A stretch of DNA of 64,000 nt from Pseudomonas mangiferae (GTDB lineage Bacteria; Pseudomonadota; Gammaproteobacteria; Pseudomonadales; Pseudomonadaceae): positions 1-64,000 of the forward strand of contig NZ_VJOY01000017.1 of NCBI RefSeq assembly GCF_007109405.1. The letters are read 5' to 3'. The notes under the pieces were generated by a model. That model worked only from the letters and a program-made list of their open reading frames with translations, searched no databases and was not told the origin of the DNA. This document shows, piece by piece, positions 51,757 to 59,801 of this stretch (within the stretch, counting starts at the first letter, position 1; each line of letters begins with the position of its first letter). The position numbers and the translations under genes are program-made.

Positions 51757-52950
51757 GTGGACGCACACCTGACCGAGTGGCTGAACCTGAGCATCCGCTG
51801 GATCCACATGATCGCCGGCGTGGCCTGGATCGGCGCTTCCTTCTATTTCGTCTGGCTGGAAAACAACCTGGACCGGCGCAACCCACGGGACGGGCTCTCC
51901 GGCGACCTCTGGGCGATCCATGGCGGCGGCATCTACCACCTGGAGAAGTACAAGCTGGCGCCGCCGAAGATGCCGGAGACGCTGCACTGGTTCAAATGGG
52001 AGGCCTACAGCACCTGGCTGTCGGGCTTCGCCCTGCTGCTGGTGGTGTACTACCTGAACCCGCAGCTGTACCTGATCGCCCCGGGCAGCGAGCTGTCCCC
52101 CGCCGCCGCCGTGGGCATCGGCCTGGGTTCCCTGGTGGTGGGCTGGCTGGTCTACGACCTGCTCTGCGATTCGCCCCTGGGCAAGCGCCCGGCCCTCCTG
52201 GGCGCGGTGCTGTTCCTGCTGATCGTCGCCGCCGCCTGGGGCTTCAGCCGGGTGTTCAGCGGGCGCGCCGCGTACATCCACGTCGGCGCCCTGATCGGCA
52301 CCATCATGGTGGGCAACGTGTTCCGCATCATCATGCCGGCCCAGCGCGCCCTGGTCCGCGCCATCGAGGAGAACCGCGTGCCGGACCCGGCCCTGCCGGC
52401 CAAGGGCCTGCTGCGCTCGCGGCACAACAACTACTTCACTCTGCCGGTGCTGTTCATCATGATCAGCAACCACTTCCCCAGCAGCTACGGCAGCCCCCAC
52501 AACTGGCTGATTCTCGCCGCCCTGGCGGTGATCGCGGTGCTGGTGCGGCATTACTTCAACACCCGCCACCACAGCCAGAAGTTCGCCTGGGTCCTGCCCC
52601 TGGCGGCCCTGGGGATGGTCAGCCTGGCGTTCGTCACCGGTGCGGACAAGGCCGCGGCGCCCGCCGCCCGCGCACAGGCCCCCGCGGTGAGCGAGTTCGC
52701 CCAGGTGCAGACGGTGATCCACGAGCGCTGCAGCGTCTGCCATTCCGCCACGCCCACCAGCCCGCTGTTCGCCAGCGCGCCGGCCGGCGTGATGTTCGAC
52801 ACGCCGCAGCAGATCCAGCAGCTGGCGCCGAAGATCCAGGCCCAGGCGGTCACCAACCCCATCATGCCCCTGGGCAACATCACCCAGATGACCCAGCAGG
52901 AACGCGATCTGCTGGGTCACTGGATCGCCGGCGGCGCCAAGCTCGACTGA
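51757..52950 (+). CDS. puuD: Urate oxidase PuuD, membrane-bound with cytochrome c domain
   Basis: Oxidises urate to 5-hydroxyisourate, passing electrons to the respiratory chain rather than making hydrogen peroxide. The 397-residue protein has about eight membrane segments with the conserved start WLNLSIRWIHMIAGVAWIGASFYF and the HGGGIYH motif near residue 55. A periplasmic cytochrome c domain follows, with the haem site CSVCH at residues 325-329. The start is GTG. A terminator follows, so it ends the puuE-uraD-alc-allA-puuD unit. Confidence 0.95.
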   Translation: MDAHLTEWLNLSIRWIHMIAGVAWIGASFYFVWLENNLDRRNPRDGLSGDLWAIHGGGIYHLEKYKLAPPKMPETLHWFKWEAYSTWLSGFALLLVVYYLNPQLYLIAPGSELSPAAAVGIGLGSLVVGWLVYDLLCDSPLGKRPALLGAVLFLLIVAAAWGFSRVFSGRAAYIHVGALIGTIMVGNVFRIIMPAQRALVRAIEENRVPDPALPAKGLLRSRHNNYFTLPVLFIMISNHFPSSYGSPHNWLILAALAVIAVLVRHYFNTRHHSQKFAWVLPLAALGMVSLAFVTGADKAAAPAARAQAPAVSEFAQVQTVIHERCSVCHSATPTSPLFASAPAGVMFDTPQQIQQLAPKIQAQAVTNPIMPLGNITQMTQQERDLLGHWIAGGAKLD

Positions 52951-52968
52951 CGCCCATTGCCTTCGACG

Positions 52969-52992
52969 AAGCCCGCCCCGCGCGGGCTTTTT
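52969..52992 (+). terminator. Terminator after puuD
   Basis: AAGCCCGC-CCCGC-GCGGGCTT with a run of five T. Confidence 0.9.
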
Positions 52993-53122
52993 CATGCCCG
53001 TGTATCCAGCCGGCCGCGCCCAGGGTGAGCCGGTGAGCGGCCCACGGGTGCCGGAAACGACCGCCCGGCCGCTCTATCTGGGTACCGAATGGCACGAAAT
53101 AAGCAACCAAAGAGACGATCTT

Positions 53123-53134
53123 TATGTATACAAA
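53123..53134. promoter_or_regulatory. TTGTAYACAA operator 5 (UraA/XanQ-like permease)
   Basis: TATGTATACAAA has the TGTATACA palindromic core with one arm mismatch. It is 122 bases upstream of the permease start, in a short AT-rich patch. Confidence 0.65.
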
Positions 53135-53255
53135 AATACATTGAATGGCGCACAAGTCCTCGGTATAACCGGCAGGCCGCCTGCTGGAGCCGATCCCGGG
53201 CAGCCGGGCGCCGGCAGGAAGCCAGCCGGCCGACAATAAGAAAACGAGGTGCCGC

Positions 53256-54611
53256 ATGCCCCAGCCCAGCGACCGTTCCGCCGCCCCACCGCTCCCCGAA
53301 CGCTGTCCCTCCCTGCTGCACCTGCTGCTGGTCGGTTTCCAGCATGTCCTGCTGATGTACGGTGGCGCTGTGGCGGTGCCGCTGATCATCGGCCAGGCCG
53401 CCCACCTGTCCCGCGAGGAAACGGCCTTCCTGATCAACGCCGACCTGCTGGTGGCGGGCCTCGCGACCTTGGTGCAATCCCTCGGCATCGGCCCCCTGGG
53501 CATCCGCATGCCGATCATGATGGGCGCCAGCTTCGCCGCCGTGGGCAGCATGGTGGCCATGGCCGGGATGCCCGGGGTCGGCCTGCAGGGCATCTTCGGC
53601 GCCACCATCGCCGCCGGCTTCTTCGGCATGCTGATCGCCCCGTTCATGTGCCGCATCACCCGCTTCTTCCCACCTCTGGTGACCGGCACCGCCATCACCG
53701 CCATCGGCCTCACCCTGTTCCCGGTGGCGGTGAACTGGGCCGGCGGCGGCAGCGGCACGCCAGCCTTCGGCGCCCTGCACCACCTGGCCCTGGCGGCCCT
53801 GGTGCTGATCACCATCCTGCTGGTGAACCGCTTCCTGCGCGGCTTCTGGGTCAACGTGGCGGTGCTGGTGGGCATGGCCCTGGGCTACGGCATGGCCGGG
53901 CTGCTGGGCATGGTGGACCTGTCCGGCCTGGACGCGGCGCCCTGGGTGCGGGTGGTGGAGCCGCTGCACTTCGGCCTGCCCACCTTCAGCTTGGCGCCGG
54001 TACTGTCCATGTGCCTGGTGGTGGTGATCATCTTCGTGGAGTCCTCGGGGATGTTCCTCGCCCTGGGCAGCATCACCGAGCGCCCGGTGTCCGCCCGGGA
54101 CCTGCGCCGTGGTTTGCTGTGCGACGCCGGTGCATCGTTCGTCGCCGGCTTCTTCAACACCTTCACCCATTCCTCGTTCGCCCAGAACATCGGCCTGGTG
54201 CAGATGACCGGCGTGCGCAGCCGCTTCGTCACGGTGGTCGCCGGGCTGCTCCTGGTGGCCCTCAGCCTGCTGCCCAAGGCCGCCTACCTGGTGGCCTCGA
54301 TCCCGCCGGCGGTGCTGGGCGGCGCCGGCATCGCCATGTTCGGCATGGTGGCGGCCACGGGCATTCGCATCCTCCAGGAGGCGGACATCGGCGACCGCCG
54401 CAACCAGCTGCTGGTGGCGGTCAGCCTGGGGGTCGGCATGGCACCGGTGGTGCGGCCGGACTTCCTCGCCCACCTGCCCCACTGGCTGGAGCCCATCACC
54501 CACAGCGGCATCGCCCTGGCCACCCTCAGCGCCATGGCGTTGAACCTGCTGTTCAACATCTTCGCGGAGAAGGGCCGGGCCACCCCCTGCGGCGCCCATT
54601 CAGAAGGGTGA
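53256..54611 (+). CDS. NCS2 uracil/xanthine/urate permease (UraA/XanQ branch)
   Basis: The 451-residue inner-membrane permease has about 14 segments and the NCS2 signatures LVGFQHVLLMYGGAVAVPLIIG, GMFLALGSITERPVSARDLRRGLL and the transport motif FNTFTHSSFAQNIGLVQMTGVRSR. CGAGG is spaced 6 bases before the ATG. Urate or xanthine is the likely substrate given the neighbouring urate pathway. Confidence 0.9.
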   Translation: MPQPSDRSAAPPLPERCPSLLHLLLVGFQHVLLMYGGAVAVPLIIGQAAHLSREETAFLINADLLVAGLATLVQSLGIGPLGIRMPIMMGASFAAVGSMVAMAGMPGVGLQGIFGATIAAGFFGMLIAPFMCRITRFFPPLVTGTAITAIGLTLFPVAVNWAGGGSGTPAFGALHHLALAALVLITILLVNRFLRGFWVNVAVLVGMALGYGMAGLLGMVDLSGLDAAPWVRVVEPLHFGLPTFSLAPVLSMCLVVVIIFVESSGMFLALGSITERPVSARDLRRGLLCDAGASFVAGFFNTFTHSSFAQNIGLVQMTGVRSRFVTVVAGLLLVALSLLPKAAYLVASIPPAVLGGAGIAMFGMVAATGIRILQEADIGDRRNQLLVAVSLGVGMAPVVRPDFLAHLPHWLEPITHSGIALATLSAMALNLLFNIFAEKGRATPCGAHSEG

Positions 54612-54706
54612 GCGAGCCCGTCGCGCTGGCGCGGAGCGCCCCGAGCAGGGACAATCCGCGCCTCCGTCGCGGCGGGCAGGTTCTTCCGGAACGAGCAGGC
54701 GATGCG

Positions 54707-54716
54707 TTGTACACAA
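54707..54716. promoter_or_regulatory. TTGTAYACAA operator 6 (second UraA/XanQ-like permease)
   Basis: TTGTACACAA, identical to operator 1, 136 bases upstream of the permease start at 54852. Confidence 0.72.
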
Positions 54717-54734
54717 CCTGGAGAAGCGATTGTC

Positions 54735-54810
54735 ATGAAGACCGTCTACAGCACCGATAGTCCAGGCGGACGCCGTTCCTTCCCGAGGTAGGCAGTAGTT
54801 CGCCTACCTC
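54735..54810 (+). other. 18-codon open frame followed by a hairpin in the permease leader
   Basis: An ATG at 54735 (GGAG 11 bases upstream) opens an 18-residue frame, MKTVYSTDSPGGRRSFPR, ending at 54791. The stop codon sits inside the first arm of a perfect 9-bp hairpin, GAGGTAGGC/GCCTACCTC (54785-54793 with 54802-54810). It could be a leader peptide coupled to the hairpin. It could instead be the relic of a gene whose N-terminus resembles acetylpolyamine amidohydrolases (MKTVYS). Translation is unproven. Confidence 0.35.
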
Positions 54811-54851
54811 CCAGCCCACGACCGACAACAAGAACAGGCAGGCTACGATCC

Positions 54852-56312
54852 ATGAGTGCACCCGACGCGTTCTCACGCCCCTCCGAACTGATCTACGGCC
54901 TGGAAGACCGGCCCCATTTCAGCGCGGCCCTCTTCGCTGCCCTGCAGCACGTCCTGGCCAGTTTCGTCGGGATCATCACCCCTACCCTGATCGTCGGCGG
55001 CGCCCTCGGCCTGCAGAGCGAGGTGCCCTACCTGGTGAGCATGGCGCTGTTCGTCTCCGGGCTCGGCACCTTCGTCCAGGCACGGCGCTTCGGCCCCATC
55101 GGCGCCGGGCTGCTGTGCCTGCAGGGCACCAGCTTCGCCTTCCTCAGCGTGGTGCTCAGCGCGGGCTTCATGGTGAAGAACCGCGGCGGCGGCACCGACG
55201 AGATCCTGTCCACCCTGTTCGGCGTGTGCTTCTGCGCAGCCTTCGTCGAGGTGCTGTTCAGCCAGTGCGTCGGCAAGCTGCGCAAGCTGATCACCCCGGT
55301 GGTGACCGGGACCATCATCACCCTCATGGGCCTGTCGCTGATCAAGGTGGCGGTGATGGACATGGCCGGCGGCTTCGGCGCGCCGGACCTGGGCGCCCCC
55401 CTGAACCTGGGCCTGGCCGCCCTGGTGCTGCTGACCATTGTGGTGCTCAACCGCTTCGACCGGCCGCTGCTGCGCCTGGGCGCCATCGTCATCGGCCTGG
55501 GGGTCGGCTTCGTCGCCGCCTGGCTGCTGGGCAAGGTGGATTTCGCCGCCCTGCCCCAGGTGCCCGCGGTGAGCCTCCCGATCCCCTTCAAGTACGGCTT
55601 TTCCTTCGACTGGCTGGCCTTCGTGCCCATCGCGGTGATCTTCCTGGTGACACCCCTGGAGGCCGCCGGCGACCTCACCGCCAATTCCATGATCTCCCGC
55701 CAGCCGGTGAGCGGCCCGCTGTACGTCAAGCGCATCCGCTCCGGGCTGCTGGCCGATGGCCTCAACTCGGCCATGGCGGCGATGTTCAACAGCCTGCCCA
55801 TGGTGACCTTCGCCCAGAACAACGGGGTCATCCAGCTCACCGGCGTGGCCAGCCGCTACGTGGCCTATTTCATCGCCGCGATCCTGGTGCTGCTGGGGCT
55901 GTTCCCGATGATCGGCGCAGTGCTGCAGTTGATGCCCAAGCCGGTGCTGGGCGGGGCTACCCTGATCATGTTCGGCACCGTGGCAGTGGCCGGGATCAAA
56001 ATCCTCGCCGAGGCCGGCCTGCACCGGCGCAACATGCTGGTGACCGCCATCTCCCTGGGCCTCGGGCTGGGCGTGGCGGCGGTGCCGGAAGTGCTGGCCA
56101 GCCTGCCGCCGGCGCTGCACAACATCCTGGAATCGCCGATCACCGTCGGCGCCTTCAGCGCGATTTTGCTGAACATTTTCCTGCCTGAAGACCCCGACGA
56201 CGGCGAGCACCCGTTCGAGCCGGAAGCCTCGATCCTGGAAGTGTTGCAGGACCCGGAGGCCCACGCCGACGCAGTACCGCCAGCCCGTCCGGTGGGCAAC
56301 GCCAGCCATTAG
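54852..56312 (+). CDS. NCS2 xanthine/urate permease (XanP/UacT-like)
   Basis: The 486-residue permease begins with a hydrophilic segment containing LIYGLEDRPHFSAALFAALQHVLASFVGIITP, the typical XanP/UacT N-terminus. The family motif FNSLPMVTFAQNNGVIQLTGVASR follows near residue 320. It has a long acidic C-terminal tail (PEDPDDGEHPFEPE). It is the third NCS2 transporter of the cluster and has its own operator. Confidence 0.9.
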   Translation: MSAPDAFSRPSELIYGLEDRPHFSAALFAALQHVLASFVGIITPTLIVGGALGLQSEVPYLVSMALFVSGLGTFVQARRFGPIGAGLLCLQGTSFAFLSVVLSAGFMVKNRGGGTDEILSTLFGVCFCAAFVEVLFSQCVGKLRKLITPVVTGTIITLMGLSLIKVAVMDMAGGFGAPDLGAPLNLGLAALVLLTIVVLNRFDRPLLRLGAIVIGLGVGFVAAWLLGKVDFAALPQVPAVSLPIPFKYGFSFDWLAFVPIAVIFLVTPLEAAGDLTANSMISRQPVSGPLYVKRIRSGLLADGLNSAMAAMFNSLPMVTFAQNNGVIQLTGVASRYVAYFIAAILVLLGLFPMIGAVLQLMPKPVLGGATLIMFGTVAVAGIKILAEAGLHRRNMLVTAISLGLGLGVAAVPEVLASLPPALHNILESPITVGAFSAILLNIFLPEDPDDGEHPFEPEASILEVLQDPEAHADAVPPARPVGNASH

Positions 56313-56340
56313 CTAGCCCGCCCCGGGCGATGGCTCGAGC

Positions 56341-56640
56341 TCAGTCGCTGGACGGCGTGGGCGGCGTGGGGGAGCGGTTGTCGGCGGGAATCCCGGTTGC
56401 CGGCTGAGAGGCGGGCCGCTCGGGCGTGGCCGCCGGTGGGCCACCGCCGTTGCGCAGCAGCGGCGGGTTGCCGCTGGGGGTGCGGGGCGGCGTCGGTGCC
56501 GGTGGCTGCGCGGGAGCCTGGGGCGTGGCCGTCCCAGGCGAGCCGGGGCCGCTGCGCGGTTGCAGCCAGGCCGGGGACTCCGCCGCCAGCGCCGTACCCG
56601 CCAGGCACAGGGCCAACAGGCCGATCGAAACCTTGTTCAT
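56341..56640 (-). CDS. Small secreted proline-rich protein
   Basis: A 99-residue product with GGAGG 8 bases before the ATG at 56640. Residues 1-19 are a signal peptide (cleavage after ALA). The mature part is low complexity, about a third proline (PAWLQPRSGPGSPG, PPRTPSGNPPLLRNGGGPP). Expected to be disordered in the periplasm; I do not recognise a family. The frame stays open upstream for 50 codons, but those lack a signal sequence and a ribosome site. Confidence 0.65.
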   Translation of the reverse strand: MNKVSIGLLALCLAGTALAAESPAWLQPRSGPGSPGTATPQAPAQPPAPTPPRTPSGNPPLLRNGGGPPAATPERPASQPATGIPADNRSPTPPTPSSD

Positions 56641-56823
56641 CCGCAGATCCTCCCGTTGGGGACACGCACTATCCCTTGGGCAACGCAGCCCGCGGGTTGG
56701 TTGCGGCGAAAGCGCGCGCCCTTCGTCGGCAGCGCCGGATATCGAAAATCTGCGATTTCCGGCTGAACAGCCCGGCGCCCCGGTAGTCACTTTCTAGGTC
56801 ACCCCCACTTCAGGAGAGCACCG

Positions 56824-57189
56824 ATGACTACCTTGACTTCCCAGCAGGACCGCCACGATGTCGAAGCCCCGGGCCATCTGCACGGTTGGGAGCGCGCCGC
56901 CTCCATCGCTGGCGGCCTGATCCTGATCGGCAAGGGCCTTTCCCGCGGCGGCGTGGGCGGTCTGCTGCAACTGGGCATGGGCGGCATGGCCCTGACCCGC
57001 GGCTTTTCTGGCCACTGCAAGGCCAAGGCCTTCCTGGTCCAGGCCCGCGACGAAGCCGGTGAGCTGCGCGAGAAACTGAACGACGCCGGTCGCGACTTGG
57101 CGAAGCTGCGCAACGACGCCAAGGCCGTGGGCAGCAGCGCCAAGGCCGTGGTGAAGGAAGCGGTCAAGGACTCGGTTTCCGGCTCCTGA
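56824..57189 (+). CDS. DUF2892 membrane protein (YgaP-type transmembrane domain)
   Basis: The 121-residue protein has a glycine-rich hydrophobic hairpin (WERAASIAGGLILIGKGLSRGGVGGLLQLGMGGMALTRGFSGHC, about residues 22-66), characteristic of DUF2892. A charged helical C-terminal half (LREKLNDAGRDLAKLRNDAKAV, about 75-105) resembles YtxH-type stress proteins. Function is unknown. GGAG lies about 10 bases upstream. Confidence 0.8.
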   Translation: MTTLTSQQDRHDVEAPGHLHGWERAASIAGGLILIGKGLSRGGVGGLLQLGMGGMALTRGFSGHCKAKAFLVQARDEAGELREKLNDAGRDLAKLRNDAKAVGSSAKAVVKEAVKDSVSGS

Positions 57190-57282
57190 ACCGACGCCGG
57201 CCCGCGTTGAGCGGGCCGGCCGCCCGGTTCAGACGACGCCCAGCCGCCGGGCGCCTTTCGGCGCATCAGCATGAGAGATGCC

Positions 57283-57744
57283 ATGACTCATAACGATGTA
57301 CTGCGTAGCGTGCGTTACCTGTTGAATGTCAGCGATGCCCAACTGGCTGAGATTGCCGCCCTCTCCGATCACCCTATCAGCGAGGCGCAGATGAGCGCCT
57401 ACCTGCGCCAGGAGGACCAGCCCGGGTACGAGCGGTGCGACGACGAGACCCTCGGCCATGTGCTGGATGGGCTGATCTACCAGAAGCGCGGCCGCGACCG
57501 CAGCCGTCCGCCCCACCCGTTGGAGTTGCCGGTGAGCAACAACACGGTGATGAAGAAACTGCGGGTGGCCTTCGAACTGAAGGACGAGGACATGCACGAG
57601 ATCCTCGAATCCGCCGGTTTGCCCATGAACAAGCCGGAGCTGAATGCCCTGTTCCGCAAGAAGGGGCACAAGAACTACCGCGAGTGCGGCGACCAGGTCC
57701 TGCGCCATTTCCTCAAAGGGCTCACCCTGCGCGAGCGCGGCTGA
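57283..57744 (+). CDS. yehS: DUF1456 protein (YehS family)
   Basis: The 153-residue protein is a tandem of two related helical repeats: NDVLRSVRYLLNVSDAQLAEIAAL with GYERCDDETLGHVLDGLIYQKRG, and NTVMKKLRVAFELKDEDMHEILESA with NYRECGDQVLRHFLKGLTLRERG. It matches E. coli YehS over its length. Molecular function is unknown. The ATG at 57283 is preferred over one at 57271, as the family starts with the asparagine-containing NDVLRSV segment. Confidence 0.9.
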   Translation: MTHNDVLRSVRYLLNVSDAQLAEIAALSDHPISEAQMSAYLRQEDQPGYERCDDETLGHVLDGLIYQKRGRDRSRPPHPLELPVSNNTVMKKLRVAFELKDEDMHEILESAGLPMNKPELNALFRKKGHKNYRECGDQVLRHFLKGLTLRERG

Positions 57745-57773
57745 ACCCCTCCACGCCTTTCCTTTTCTCCGGA

Positions 57774-57802
57774 CAAAAAAAGGGCGGCTCATCTGGCCGC
57801 CC
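57774..57802 (-). terminator. Intrinsic terminator downstream of phhR
   Basis: GGGCGGC-TCATCTG-GCCGCCC with a run of seven T on the minus strand, 170 bases past the phhR stop and convergent to yehS. Confidence 0.9.
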
Positions 57803-57858
57803 ACCCAATTCATTCCGGGAGGAATGTCGAACGCTTGTGTCTGGAATCACGCAGACCC
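57774..57858 (-). ncRNA. Predicted small RNA downstream of phhR
   Basis: A minus-strand transcript of about 85 nt is predicted from a promoter at 57863-57905 to the terminator at 57774-57802. It would fold as three successive hairpins: GTCTG/CAGAC near the 5' end, CATTCC-TCCC-GGAATG in the middle (loop pyrimidine-rich) and GGGCGGC/GCCGCCC followed by seven U. No open frame is visible. The promoter element is nearly identical to that of acsA. Expression is not shown by sequence; the hairpin could instead simply end the phhR message. Confidence 0.45.
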
Positions 57859-57862
57859 GGCC

Positions 57863-57905
57863 TTTTTACCCCGCCCCACTCGCCCTCGCCATTCCACCAA
57901 GGTCT
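57863..57905 (-). promoter_or_regulatory. acsA-like promoter element on the minus strand
   Basis: AGACCTTGGTGGAATGG (57905-57889) differs by one base from the acsA element AGACCTTGGTCGAATGG. In both, exactly 20 bases separate it from a -10-like TAAAAA (57868-57863) or TACAAA. This shared geometry argues for the same activator. Confidence 0.5.
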
Positions 57906-57974
57906 TAGCCCCTGAGCGGGACGCTCTACGACCGGATGAATAATCGGTTTCGCCGCGACCGGCGTCCCCCGGGC

Positions 57975-59531
57975 TCATTCGCCCTTGCCGACTCCGTGCT
58001 GGCGCAGCTTGTTGGCGATGGTGGTGTGGGACACCCCCAGGCGCTTGCCCAGTTGGCGGCTGCTGGGGTGGTCGGCATACAGGCGCTCCAGCACCGCTTT
58101 TTCGAAGCGGCCGACGATGACGTCCAGGTCGCCGTCCAGGGAGAAATCCCCCAAAGGCTGCGGCGCGCCGTAGTCCGGCAGGCGGATATGCTCCGACTTC
58201 ACCGTGCCGCTGTCGCTGAGGGAAACCGCCTGGAACAGCACGTTTTCCAGTTGCCTCACGTTGCCCGGCCAGTGGTAGCGGGCGAGACGCTCCAGGGCCT
58301 GGGGCGTGGGCGTGGGCAGCGGGCACCCGATCTGCCGGCTGGCCTGGTCGAGGAAGTGGTCCACCAGGGGCGGCAGACCGTCCAGGCATTCCCGCAGCGG
58401 CGGAATATGCAGAGACAGCACGTTGAGCCGATGGTAGAGGTCCTGACGGAATTCGCCCCGAGCACAGAGTTCGGAGAGGTCCACCTGGGTCGCGCAGATC
58501 ACCCGCACGTCCAGGTACACCTCTTCGTCGCTGCCCACCCGGCGGAAGCAGCCATCCTGCAGGAAGCGCAGCAGCTTGGCCTGCAGGCGCGGGCTCATTT
58601 CGCCGACCCCGTCGAGGAACAGGGTGCCGCCGGCGGTCAGCTCCAGCAGCCCCAGCTTGCCCTCGGGCCGCGCGCCCTCGAAGGCCCCGGGGCCGTAGCC
58701 GAACAGCTCGGTCTCGGCCATGGATTCGGGCAACCCCGCGCAATTCAGGGCCATGAACGGCGACTGGCCGCGGGGGCTGGCCAGGTGGCAGGCGCGGGCC
58801 AGCAGCTCCTTGCCGGTACCGGTCTCCCCTTCGATCAGCAAGGGCGCGTCCAGCGGCGCCATGCGCCGCGCCTCGCGCACCACCGCAGCCATCACCCGGG
58901 AGCTCTGGAAGATGCTGTCGAACCCCCGCAGCTCCTGCTTGCGCACGTTGTAGATGCGCTCGCCCACACGGTCGGCGCGGTGCAGCGTCAATACCGCACC
59001 CGCCAGGGCCTCGCTCTCGTCGTGCTCGGACTGCAGCGGGGCGATGTCGGCGAGGAACACGTCCCCCTTCACCTTGACCCGCAGGCCGTTGATCCGCGCC
59101 TTGTTGGCGCGTACCAGCTCCGGCAGGTCGAAGTCCTCGGCGTAGCGCGACAGCGGGATGCCCGGGACCTCATCCACCCGCACCCCCAGCAACTGGGCGG
59201 CGGAACGGTTGGCGGCGACGATGGAGCCCCCCATGTCGATGGACAGCACCGGGAAGTCCAGTGCCCCTAGCAGGGCGTTCAGCTCCAGGTGGCGCCGCTC
59301 GCTGGGCATCAGGCCGACCCGCTTGACCCCGAACACGCCGGGGATGGTTTCCAGCTTGGGCCGCAGGGCCTGGAACTGCAGGTTGATGAGGTTGGGGCAA
59401 TGCAGGTAGATGGCGTTGCCCTGCTCGCCCCCCACCTCGCCGCGAGCCACGTTGATCCCGTAGTCCACCAGCAGGTTGAGGATGTCGCGCAGGATGCCCA
59501 CACGGTTCTGGCAATGAACTTTGATACGCAT
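57975..59531 (-). CDS. phhR: Aromatic amino acid regulator PhhR (TyrR family)
   Basis: Activates phenylalanine/tyrosine catabolism in response to aromatic amino acids. The 518-residue protein has an ACT domain (residues 1-70), a PAS domain (about 80-150), an AAA+ domain with Walker A GETGTGK (235-241), and a C-terminal helix-turn-helix (SSRQLGKRLGVSHTTIANKL). The sigma-54-contact loop reads GAFEGA (282-287) rather than GAFTGA, as in other PhhR/TyrR proteins. It is divergent from phhA, with two PhhR-type boxes between. Confidence 0.95.
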   Translation of the reverse strand: MRIKVHCQNRVGILRDILNLLVDYGINVARGEVGGEQGNAIYLHCPNLINLQFQALRPKLETIPGVFGVKRVGLMPSERRHLELNALLGALDFPVLSIDMGGSIVAANRSAAQLLGVRVDEVPGIPLSRYAEDFDLPELVRANKARINGLRVKVKGDVFLADIAPLQSEHDESEALAGAVLTLHRADRVGERIYNVRKQELRGFDSIFQSSRVMAAVVREARRMAPLDAPLLIEGETGTGKELLARACHLASPRGQSPFMALNCAGLPESMAETELFGYGPGAFEGARPEGKLGLLELTAGGTLFLDGVGEMSPRLQAKLLRFLQDGCFRRVGSDEEVYLDVRVICATQVDLSELCARGEFRQDLYHRLNVLSLHIPPLRECLDGLPPLVDHFLDQASRQIGCPLPTPTPQALERLARYHWPGNVRQLENVLFQAVSLSDSGTVKSEHIRLPDYGAPQPLGDFSLDGDLDVIVGRFEKAVLERLYADHPSSRQLGKRLGVSHTTIANKLRQHGVGKGE

Positions 59532-59597
59532 CGGGGCAGGCTCGGCAGGTCGTCGTAGAGCGCGTCGGGTCCATTTTTTTGCGTGGCGCGCCGCTTT

Positions 59598-59619
59598 TTC
59601 GTCAAGAATATGTGACGAA
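59598..59619. promoter_or_regulatory. PhhR/TyrR-type box 1
   Basis: TTCGTCA-N8-TGACGAA, a perfect 7-bp inverted repeat that keeps the GT-A...T-AC pattern of the TyrR box TGTAAA-N6-TTTACA. Confidence 0.65.
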
Positions 59620-59659
59620 TTGACTCACCAGCAAGGCGGGCCGCCGTACTGTTCACGCA

Positions 59660-59681
59660 TTCGTAATGTTTTTTTTACGAA
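59660..59681. promoter_or_regulatory. PhhR/TyrR-type box 2
   Basis: TTCGTAA-N8-TTACGAA (8 bp when flanking A and T are included), a better match to the TyrR box. Its centre is 62 bases from box 1. Confidence 0.72.
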
Positions 59682-59801
59682 TTGCAGCCCACCAGGACAA
59701 ACCAGCGTCGCGCCGTCCGCTTGGAATTCCGCGAATGGCCTGGCAACCATAGCGGCAACAACAACAACGCGCTGCGGCATTGCGACCGTGCAGGAGGCCT
59801 C

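Noticed and set aside
53465-53480. GACCTTGGTGCAATCC within the 53256 permease, similar to the acsA promoter element
   Set aside because: It lies in coding sequence, matches at fewer positions beyond the core and has no -10 at the required distance.
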